This document shows, one piece after another, positions 56,049 to 64,000 of a stretch of DNA of 64,000 bases (position 1 is the first letter of the stretch; each line of letters begins with the position of its first letter). Made by a program: the position numbers and the translations under genes. Origin of the DNA: Zoogloea sp. LCSB751 (GTDB lineage: Bacteria; Pseudomonadota; Gammaproteobacteria; Burkholderiales; Rhodocyclaceae); assembly GCF_002028455.1 (NCBI RefSeq), contig NZ_MWUM01000001.1:558001-622000 (forward strand), read 5' to 3'. A model generated the notes under the pieces. It was not told where the DNA came from. It saw only the letters and a program-made list of their open reading frames with translations, and ran no database searches.

Positions 56049-57632
56049 TCAGATCTGCCTGACCGTGATGTTGAGGGTCTGGATGCGGTAGGCGATCTGC
56101 CGTGGGGTCATGCCGAGCAGGCGCGCGGCCTTGGCCTGCACCCAGCCGGCCTGCTCCAGTGCGGCGATCACGCGCTCCCGCTCATCCATGTTCTCGTCGC
56201 CCAGATCCACGTTGCTGACGGGAGCGGTGGCGGCACTGGCCGTACGGGGGCGGGGCGGCTGCAGACGCTCCTCGATACCGGACAGCAGAACGAGGTCGCG
56301 GTCGATGTGGCTGCCTTCGCACATCACCGCCGCCCGCTCCAGACAGTTTTCCAGCTCGCGCACGTTACCCGGCCACATGTGCTGGGTCAGCAGGCGTAGC
56401 GCGCTGTCGGTGATGCCCAGCTCGCGGCCTTGCAGCTTGGCGATCTTGGCGACCAGGAAATTGGCGATTTCCGGGATGTCCTCGATGCGGTCGCGCAGCG
56501 GCGGTACGTAGATCGGCATCACGTTGAGGCGGTAGTACAAGTCTTCGCGAAACTTGCCTTCCTCGACTGCCATTTCCAGGTCGCGGTGGGTGGCGGCGAT
56601 GACGCGCACGTCCACCTTCAGCGTGCGGCTGCCACCGACCCGTTCGAGTTCACCTTCCTGCAGGATGCGCAGCAGCTTGGCCTGGAAGGCGGAGGAGACT
56701 TCGCCGATCTCGTCGAGGAAGAGGGTGCCGCCGTCGGCCTGCTCGAAACGCCCCTTGCGCTGGGAAACTGCACCTGTAAAGGCGCCTTTCTCGTGGCCGA
56801 AAAGTTCGGATTCGAGCAGGTTTTCGGGCAGTGCCGCGCAGTTGAGCTTGACGAAGGGGCTGGCCGAGCGCGGGGAGTTGTAGTGGATGGCGCTGGCGAT
56901 CAGCTCCTTGCCGGTGCCGGTCTCGCCGCGGATCAGTACCGTGGTGTTCCACTTGGCGACCTGCCGGAGCTGGTCGAAGACCCGTTTCATCGGCTCGGAG
57001 CGTCCGACGATTGAGGAGAAGCCGTACTGGCCGCGTACCGCCCGGCGCAGGTCGTCACGCTCGTCGACCAGATCGCGCTTTTCCTTGGCGACCTGGCGGG
57101 CCAGGCGCACGCTCTGGCCGATCAGGTTGGCGACCATCTCCTGGAAATGAGCCCGATCATCGAGCAGGCCGTCGTCGGAGGTGTCGGGCTGGCTGGCCAG
57201 CACGCCGACCAGCTCGGAGCCGATGCGGATCGGCACGGCGATGAAGGGCTTGTCGGGGGCGTAGGCGCCGAGGCGGTCGAGGAAGCGCCGTTCGCGGGCG
57301 ACCTCGTCGAGAATCACGCTGCGGCCGCGCTCCAGCACCAGACCGAGCACGCCCTCGCCACGGGAGTAGCGGATGTGGCCGGCCGCTTCCACGTCGAGTC
57401 CGTGGGCCGCGCTGATGAAGAGTTCGTTACCGGTTTCGTCGCTGAGGAGGGCGACGAGGCCCAGGCGCAAGCCGCAGCCTTCGCCGATGACCTGGAGCAC
57501 TTCCTTGAGGGTGTCCTGCAAGTCGAGGGAGCGGGACAGGATCTGGCTGACGCTGAACAGCGTATCCAGCTCTGCTTCAAGAAGGGCGCCAGGGGCCTGG
57601 ATCAGATTTTCGCTCACGGGCGTCGGGTCCAT
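56049..57632 (-). CDS. nifA: NifA, sigma-54 enhancer-binding activator of nif genes
   Basis: The 527-residue protein has an N-terminal GAF domain (about 25-170), a sigma-54 AAA+ domain with Walker A ([17 protein letters not shown]), the sigma-54 contact loop [34 protein letters not shown], and a C-terminal Fis-type HTH ([23 protein letters not shown]). The linker after the AAA+ domain lacks the CxxxxC pair that makes some NifA proteins directly oxygen sensitive. That agrees with control by the NifL gene just upstream. It binds TGT-N10-ACA sites such as those at 44061 and 61396. Confidence 0.96.
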   Translation of the reverse strand: MDPTPVSENLIQAPGALLEAELDTLFSVSQILSRSLDLQDTLKEVLQVIGEGCGLRLGLVALLSDETGNELFISAAHGLDVEAAGHIRYSRGEGVLGLVLERGRSVILDEVARERRFLDRLGAYAPDKPFIAVPIRIGSELVGVLASQPDTSDDGLLDDRAHFQEMVANLIGQSVRLARQVAKEKRDLVDERDDLRRAVRGQYGFSSIVGRSEPMKRVFDQLRQVAKWNTTVLIRGETGTGKELIASAIHYNSPRSASPFVKLNCAALPENLLESELFGHEKGAFTGAVSQRKGRFEQADGGTLFLDEIGEVSSAFQAKLLRILQEGELERVGGSRTLKVDVRVIAATHRDLEMAVEEGKFREDLYYRLNVMPIYVPPLRDRIEDIPEIANFLVAKIAKLQGRELGITDSALRLLTQHMWPGNVRELENCLERAAVMCEGSHIDRDLVLLSGIEERLQPPRPRTASAATAPVSNVDLGDENMDERERVIAALEQAGWVQAKAARLLGMTPRQIAYRIQTLNITVRQI

Positions 57633-57650
57633 TCAATGGCGTGCATTGGC

Positions 57651-59610
<1,960 letters not shown>

Positions 59611-60585
59611 TTACAGTGCGTAAGGCGCGTGCAGCCAGCGGCGTACGATCTCCTCGTCGCGGCGCGGTAGGTAGGCGAAACCTGCATTGGCATCTTCCAT
59701 GACGACACGCGCGACCCAGTGAGGCACCGCCTTGGTGGTCAGCATGTGGAAATACCAGGCGAAGGGGTAGCCGGCGGCGCGGTCGAAGGACACCAGTGCA
59801 TCATGCAGGGCCAGTTCGCGGGTGCCTTCCCGTGCGCCGAAGACGGGCGGCTCGCCGTCGATGGCCGGCACCGGCTGGGCGCGGATGACGTTCTGCTGGA
59901 AGCGGTCGAGATGTTCGCGCACGGCAATGACCCACTGGTTGCTGAAGGCGGTGGCATGCCCGGCGCTGGATTCGCTCCAGTCGTCCGTGAAGCGCTGGAT
60001 GGGTTGTGCCTCAGGGGTTTGCTGCCGCAGACGTGCCAGCAGGTCGCCGATATGGGTCAGACGTCGGAAGGTGTAGTAAGGGAGCCCGACGGGCTGTCCA
60101 TTGTGGTGCCCGAGATCCGGGTCGATGAGTTCATCGATCGCGCCCGGCGCCGGGGTTTGGGCAAATAGCGTATGGGCCTGGGTTTCCTGCAGGTCTTCGA
60201 TTTCGAGTTGCAGGAAATCGGTGGATTTCTCCCCGGTGGCGGCCACGAAGTAATGGGTGCGTCCCACGCGGCGGGTAGCTATCAGACCTTTCCCCGCGTA
60301 TTCCTCGCGCAGGGCGTCGAAGTCCCCGTCACAGGCGGCCAGGGTCATCTCTGCCCAGCTTTCCAGGTCGTCGGAGACCCGGGATCCATCCGCCGCCAGC
60401 ACACCTCCCAGACGGTACCAGCCGCCACGGCACAGGGTGCGACGGAAATGGAGTTCCGGCAGGTGGCGGGCCAGTTCCTTGGCCAGGATTCCCGGACCGG
60501 CCGAAACCGGGGCAAGGGTGCAGACTTCGACAACGGATGCTTCGAGTGCCTTGGTGCGCTCGGTCCAGCTCGGGTTCGCATTCAT
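59611..60585 (-). CDS. Unknown protein, probably nitrogen-fixation associated
   Basis: The 324-residue product is soluble, with no signal or membrane span, and two notable pieces: SAGPGILAKELARHLPELHFRRTLCRGGWYRLGGVLAADGSRVSDDLESWAEMTLAACDGD near the start and ALHDALVSFDRAAGYPFAWYFHMLTTKAVPHWVARVVMEDANAGFAYLPRRDEE at the end. I do not recognise it. It lies between nifL and rnfH, in the same orientation, and rnfH has a NifA-controlled promoter, which may serve both genes. The ATG at 60585 follows AGAAGGAGCACGCCC, a good Shine-Dalgarno. Confidence 0.72.
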   Translation of the reverse strand: MNANPSWTERTKALEASVVEVCTLAPVSAGPGILAKELARHLPELHFRRTLCRGGWYRLGGVLAADGSRVSDDLESWAEMTLAACDGDFDALREEYAGKGLIATRRVGRTHYFVAATGEKSTDFLQLEIEDLQETQAHTLFAQTPAPGAIDELIDPDLGHHNGQPVGLPYYTFRRLTHIGDLLARLRQQTPEAQPIQRFTDDWSESSAGHATAFSNQWVIAVREHLDRFQQNVIRAQPVPAIDGEPPVFGAREGTRELALHDALVSFDRAAGYPFAWYFHMLTTKAVPHWVARVVMEDANAGFAYLPRRDEEIVRRWLHAPYAL

Positions 60586-60738
60586 GGGCGTGCTCCTTCT
60601 ATTTTTGGCTGTGACATGAGGAAATTTGAATGAGGCTCGCAGTCGAGGTCGCGGCCTGCTGTCTGCAAGCCGGGCCGGGCCGGGCGCGGCGGAAGGAGCG
60701 TGCGTGAGGTGACGGATCTTCTGGGGGCGCGACAAAGA

Positions 60739-60761
60739 GCCGGGCAGGTCTACTGCCCGGC
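60739..60761 (-). terminator. Strong hairpin between rnfH and the unknown gene
   Basis: GCCGGGCAG / CTGCCCGGC are perfect 9-base arms around GTCTA. On the minus strand it is followed by TCTTTGT, too weak a T-run for a sure terminator. It could attenuate transcription from rnfH into the downstream gene or stabilise the mRNA end. Confidence 0.5.
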
Positions 60762-60835
60762 AAGTGGCGGTGCGGGACGCAGGAATCCGCGTGGAGCCCA
60801 GGGTGCCGCGCCATCGCATGCGGTGATGCGAAGAA

Positions 60836-61114
60836 TCAATCGTCGTCGTCATCGTCCAACTGGCGACGCGGCACCGTCTGGGGGTCGCAGATGATCCCGC
60901 GGTAGATTTCCACGCGGTCGCCCGGTTTGAGCGGGGCTTCCAGCTTGACCAGCTTTCCGAAGACCCCGACCTTCTGGCTGGCCAGATCGATGTGGGGAAA
61001 CTGCTTCAGTATCCCGGATGCCTCGATGGCTTCGCGGGCGGAGGAGCCGTCCGGCACTTCGATGGTCAGCCAGACCTGTTGGGACGGTTCGGAATAAGCA
61101 ACGCCAACCTGCAT
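60836..61114 (-). CDS. rnfH: RnfH family protein
   Basis: The 92-residue protein is a ubiquitin-like-fold RnfH/UPF0125 member: it begins MQVGVAYSEPSQQVWLTIEVPDGSSAREAIEASGIL and contains VGVFGKLVKLEAPLKPGDRVEIYRGIICDP, then an acidic tail of Asp residues. In Azotobacter and Rhodobacter rnfH lies with rnf genes that supply low-potential electrons to nitrogenase. No rnfA-G lies in the window. It sits behind a sigma-54 promoter with a NifA site, supporting a nif role. Confidence 0.9.
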   Translation of the reverse strand: MQVGVAYSEPSQQVWLTIEVPDGSSAREAIEASGILKQFPHIDLASQKVGVFGKLVKLEAPLKPGDRVEIYRGIICDPQTVPRRQLDDDDDD

Positions 61115-61298
61115 GGTTCAGAACTCCTTGTGTGCTCGGCTCCCGGGGCTGGGCTGTCGATTGCGGGTTTTTGATTTCCCCGCAAGCAGAGCTGACCAGG
61201 GCTCGACTATTTATTTGAAGCGCGCAGTGTCAATCGGATGCCACAAAGGGGTCGAAAGGATTGCAGCAACGTCACTTGACCAGATTGCGAATGCAACA

Positions 61299-61313
61299 GC
61301 AGGTCTTGTGCCA
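61299..61313 (-). promoter_or_regulatory. Sigma-54 promoter of rnfH
   Basis: On the minus strand TGGCACAAGACCTGC matches TGGCAC-N5-TTGC (only CTGC for TTGC), with the correct GG-N10-GC spacing. Transcription would start near 61287, giving a leader of about 170 bases before rnfH. Confidence 0.85.
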
Positions 61314-61395
61314 CATTGCGGGGTGGAGTTTTTTTATAGAAATCAAAGACGTTCTGATTGCAGTGGTGGGGTGTGAGTCTGCGAAGTCCTACAAT

Positions 61396-61411
61396 TGTCG
61401 GAAATCCGACA
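61396..61411. promoter_or_regulatory. NifA upstream activator site of rnfH
   Basis: TGTCGGAAATCCGACA is an exact TGT-N10-ACA site and an almost perfect palindrome. It lies 82 bases upstream of the -24 element. Confidence 0.88.
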
Positions 61412-61557
61412 AGCGTGTCCGAAATGAAAGAGGCTGCCCTGCAGTGGAATGCACAGGCTTCCTTTATTGCTGCATAAGTCCCGCTCGAGGGGCCGGAATG
61501 AATCAGGCCGCGCGCCTCTCGGCCGCGCCCGGCCGGCCTTCTTGCGGCGCAATAAAG

Positions 61558-61571
61558 TTGATCTGTGTCAA
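61558..61571 (+). promoter_or_regulatory. FNR/ANR box upstream of ccoN
   Basis: TTGATCTGTGTCAA matches TTGAT-N4-ATCAA with one change (GTCAA). It is centred at 61564-61565, about 108 bases before the ccoN ATG, which would place a class II transcription start near 61606. Low oxygen would then turn on the cbb3 oxidase. Confidence 0.82.
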
Positions 61572-61672
61572 AATGTCGCCCTTATCGCGGCGTATCCTTC
61601 CGCGAAGCCTGCCGCCGGTCTGTCCGGTGTGCAGTCAGGGGGGTTTTGTTTTCTTTTGATGAGGTGACTCAC

Positions 61673-63094
61673 ATGCAATCGCAGACTTACAACTATAAAG
61701 TCGTGCGGCAGTTCGCCATCATGACGGTGGTATGGGGCATCGTGGGCATGCTGGTCGGCGTTATCGTCGCAGCACAGCTCGTGTGGCCCGAATTGAACGT
61801 TGCCGAATGGCTGCACTTTGGACGGCTTCGCCCGCTCCACACCAACGCGGTGATCTTTGCGTTTGGTGGTTGTGCTCTTTTTGCCACGTCGTACTACTGT
61901 GTGCAGCGTACCTGTCACACTCGTTTGTTTGCCCCGGGCCTTGCTGCCTTTACTTTCTGGGGCTGGCAACTGGTCATCCTGCTGGCTGCGATTTCGCTCC
62001 CGCTGGGTTTCACTTCCGGCAAGGAATACGCCGAACTGGAGTGGCCGATCGATATCCTGATCACCGTGGTGTGGGTTTCCTACGCCGTCGTGTTCTTCGG
62101 CACCATCGCCACCCGCAAGACCACGCACATCTACGTGGCGAACTGGTTCTACGGCGCCTTCATCCTGACCGTTGCCTTGCTGCACCTGGTCAACAGCGCT
62201 GAAGTGCCGGTTAGCCTGACCAAGTCCTACTCCGCCTACGCGGGTGTTCAGGATGCGATGATCCAGTGGTGGTACGGTCACAACGCGGTGGGCTTCTTCC
62301 TGACCGCGGGCTTCCTGGGCATGATGTACTACTTCGTGCCGAAGCAGGCCGGTCGTCCTGTGTACTCCTACCGTCTGTCGGTGGTGCACTTCTGGGCGCT
62401 GATCTTCACCTACATGTGGGCGGGTCCGCACCATCTGCACTTCACCGCGCTGCCCGACTGGACTCAGTCTGTCGGCATGGTTTTCTCCCTGATCCTGCTG
62501 GCTCCGTCCTGGGGTGGCATGATCAACGGCATCATGACCCTGTCTGGCGCCTGGCATAAGCTGCGCACCGACCCGATCCTGAAGTTCCTGATCACCTCGC
62601 TGTCCTTCTACGGTATGTCCACCTTCGAAGGTCCGATGATGTCGATCAAGACGGTCAATGCGTTGTCCCACTACACCGACTGGACCGTTGGTCACGTGCA
62701 CTCCGGTGCCCTGGGTTGGGTGGCAATGGTGTCCATCGGCGCGATGTACTATCTGCTCCCGCGCATGTACGGCAAGACCGAGATGTATTCCACCAAGCTG
62801 ATCACCGCCCACTTCTGGGTGGCGACCGTCGGTATCGTGCTTTACATCGCTTCCATGTGGATCTCCGGTGTGATGCAGGGCCTGATGTGGCGTGCCACCA
62901 ACCCGGATGGCACCCTGACTTATTCCTTCGTTGAAGCCGTGAAGGCCAGCTATCCGTTCTGGGCTATCCGTGTCGTAGGCGGGGTGTTGTTCCTCACCGG
63001 CATGCTGATCATGTTCTACAACATGGTGAAGACCATTGCCGGTCAGAAGGCCTATGAAGCTCCGGTGCTGGCACCTGCTGGCGCTCACGCCTGA
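61673..63094 (+). CDS. ccoN: Cytochrome c oxidase cbb3-type, catalytic subunit I
   Basis: The 473-residue protein is a heme-copper oxidase with at least 12 spans. The heme and copper histidines are visible in [43 protein letters not shown] and [12 protein letters not shown]. It reduces O2 to water at high affinity and pumps protons. The ATG at 61673 follows a modest Shine-Dalgarno (GAGGTG). ccoO and ccoQ follow at once, giving ccoNOQ(P) order. Confidence 0.96.
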   Translation: MQSQTYNYKVVRQFAIMTVVWGIVGMLVGVIVAAQLVWPELNVAEWLHFGRLRPLHTNAVIFAFGGCALFATSYYCVQRTCHTRLFAPGLAAFTFWGWQLVILLAAISLPLGFTSGKEYAELEWPIDILITVVWVSYAVVFFGTIATRKTTHIYVANWFYGAFILTVALLHLVNSAEVPVSLTKSYSAYAGVQDAMIQWWYGHNAVGFFLTAGFLGMMYYFVPKQAGRPVYSYRLSVVHFWALIFTYMWAGPHHLHFTALPDWTQSVGMVFSLILLAPSWGGMINGIMTLSGAWHKLRTDPILKFLITSLSFYGMSTFEGPMMSIKTVNALSHYTDWTVGHVHSGALGWVAMVSIGAMYYLLPRMYGKTEMYSTKLITAHFWVATVGIVLYIASMWISGVMQGLMWRATNPDGTLTYSFVEAVKASYPFWAIRVVGGVLFLTGMLIMFYNMVKTIAGQKAYEAPVLAPAGAHA

Positions 63095-63113
63095 TCGGGA
63101 GGAAAGAATAATC

Positions 63114-63818
63114 ATGGCTCAATCGAATCACGACTTTATTGAACGCAAGGTTGGCTGGCTGATCGTCTTTACGCTGATGACTGTCAGCGTCGGTGGTCTG
63201 GTGGAAATCGTTCCTCTGTTCCATATGAAGTCCACCACCACGCCGGTGGAAGGTCTCAAGCCCTACGACCCCGTTCGCCTCGTCGGCCGCGATATTTACA
63301 TCCGTGAAGGCTGCTACAACTGCCATTCCCAGATGATTCGTCCGTTCCGTGCCGAGACCGAGCGTTATGGCCATTACTCGGTTGCCGGTGAGTACGTGTA
63401 TGACCACCCCTTCCAGTGGGGCTCCAAGCGTACCGGTCCCGATCTGCACCGCGTTGGTGGCCGTTATTCCGACCAATGGCACCGCATTCACTTGCTGAAC
63501 CCGCGTGACGTTGTCCCCGAGTCCAACATGCCGGCCTTCCCGTGGCTTGATCGCCCGGCAAAGATCGATGACATCGAGGCCAAGATGACCGCGCTCCGAA
63601 AGGTTGGCGTTCCTTACTCCGATGAGGAAATCCAGGGAGCCCGCAAGGCGCTGGAAGGCAAGACCGAGCTTGAGGCCGTGATTGCCTACCTGCAGGGTCT
63701 CGGCACTGCGCTGAATGCCGGCAAGCCGGCCGCTCCGGCGGTGGCCGCCGCTGCAGCTCCTGCCCCGGCAGAGGCTGCCGCACCGGCTCCGGCCGCTGCG
63801 GCTCCGGAAAAACAGTAA
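63114..63818 (+). CDS. ccoO: Cytochrome c oxidase cbb3-type, subunit II (mono-heme)
   Basis: The 234-residue protein has an N-terminal membrane span (about residues 13-33) and a heme c motif CYNCH (68-72). A heme-ligand methionine is supplied by NMPAFPWL. The C-terminal 40 residues are an Ala/Pro-rich tail ([29 protein letters not shown]). It takes electrons from soluble cytochrome c to ccoN. ATG 63114 follows GGAGGAAAGA. Confidence 0.95.
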   Translation: MAQSNHDFIERKVGWLIVFTLMTVSVGGLVEIVPLFHMKSTTTPVEGLKPYDPVRLVGRDIYIREGCYNCHSQMIRPFRAETERYGHYSVAGEYVYDHPFQWGSKRTGPDLHRVGGRYSDQWHRIHLLNPRDVVPESNMPAFPWLDRPAKIDDIEAKMTALRKVGVPYSDEEIQGARKALEGKTELEAVIAYLQGLGTALNAGKPAAPAVAAAAAPAPAEAAAPAPAAAAPEKQ

Positions 63819-63845
63819 TCCATTCGGAGAACGAAGGAGCGCATC

Positions 63846-64000
63846 GTGGATATCAATGACGCACGTACGGTCGTGACAGTCTTGGGCTTTGTCTGTTTCA
63901 TCGGTATCAGCCTGTGGGCGTACAGCGGCCGTGCGCGGAAGGGTTTCGACGAAGCTGCGCTCTTGCCGTTCGGCGAGGACGACTTGCCGCTCTCCGATTC
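63846..64000 (+). CDS. ccoQ: CcoQ, small cbb3 assembly/stability subunit (cut by the window)
   Basis: The frame starts at GTG 63846 and encodes a short membrane span (TVVTVLGFVCFIGISLWAYS, about residues 8-27) then GRARKGFDEAALLPF and an acidic run. CcoQ is a small one-span protein that stabilises the oxidase under oxygen. It lies 27 bases after ccoO and runs off the window after about 51 codons. ccoP should follow. Confidence 0.9.
   Translation, partial: MDINDARTVVTVLGFVCFIGISLWAYSGRARKGFDEAALLPFGEDDLPLSD

Larger units (their letters stand above)
61115..61672. other. Divergent control region between rnfH and ccoN
   Basis: The 558 bases hold a sigma-54 promoter and NifA site facing rnfH, an AT-rich bend-prone stretch (GAGTTTTTTTATAGAAATC, 61326-61344), and an FNR-type site facing ccoN. 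No gene is visible in either direction. The G+C-rich tract CGGCCGCGCCCGGCCGG near 61521-61537 can form a hairpin. Confidence 0.6.

Noticed and set aside
61372..61393. TGT...ACA pair near 61372-61393 as a second NifA site
   Set aside because: The spacing between TGT and ACA is 16 bases rather than 10. The exact site is at 61396-61411.

Overview
The window is GC-rich chromosomal DNA from a free-living, nitrogen-fixing betaproteobacterium. The gene content fits the Rhodocyclales (Azospira/Dechlorosoma type): an rpoS block of surE-pcm-nlpD, a dapA-bamC pair, nifLA, nifB-fdxN-nifO, anaerobic-type cobalamin synthesis, and ccoNOQ cbb3 oxidase. The genus is inferred from gene content and order only.

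Layout. 1-3250 (mostly minus): msrQ and msrP periplasmic methionine sulfoxide repair, then an ECF sigma/anti-sigma pair behind a small lipoprotein gene. 3521-7413 (plus): surE, pcm, nlpD, rpoS and an ArsC-like gene. 7423-12279 (minus): mltB and a moxR/DUF58/transglutaminase operon. 12457-15629 (plus): a histone-deacetylase-fold amidohydrolase, dapA, bamC. 15788-19722: an Ala/Pro-rich lipoprotein, roxA, rlmD, a Bax-inhibitor-1 protein and tRNA-Ser(UGA). 19837-23135: a chemoreceptor with a c-type heme motif and a diguanylate cyclase with a periplasmic binding domain. 23348-24741: an IS256-family insertion sequence that landed inside an inverted repeat.

24957-35231 (minus) is one long cobalamin operon behind a cobalamin riboswitch (35433-35627). 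It encodes a CbiM-like permease, CobM, CbiX, CobH, CbiD, CbiET, CobI, a CbiG split into two genes, CobJ, a thioredoxin-like ferredoxin and a PepSY membrane protein. No recognisable precorrin-6A reductase is present. 35896-38473 holds an unknown gene and a large FAD-dependent oxidoreductase.

38526-43945 (minus) is a nifB operon: nifB, fdxN, nifO, flavodiiron protein, a 2Fe-2S ferredoxin, an FeSII (Shethna II)-like ferredoxin and draG. It sits behind a sigma-54 promoter and a perfect NifA upstream site, and pairs cofactor synthesis with oxygen protection. 44172-46592 holds an HPF-like gene, nhaR and a Tim44-domain protein.

46733-55080 is an iron-controlled module: a ChaN-like lipoprotein, a DUF2149 protein, a MotA/TolQ/ExbB-like channel, an exported membrane-anchored CobN-like chelatase and a heme-type TonB receptor, with a Fur-like site inside a perfect hairpin upstream. 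It is best read as a heme uptake and iron-removal system rather than cobalt chelation, because CbiX is already present in the cobalamin operon. 55129-56036 encodes a second S4-like protein and a small unknown protein.

56049-61114 (minus): nifA, nifL, an unknown 324-residue protein and rnfH. The last two lie behind another sigma-54 promoter with a perfect NifA site. 61673-64000: ccoN, ccoO and the start of ccoQ behind an FNR-type site, so the high-affinity oxidase and nitrogen-fixation genes share one divergent control region.
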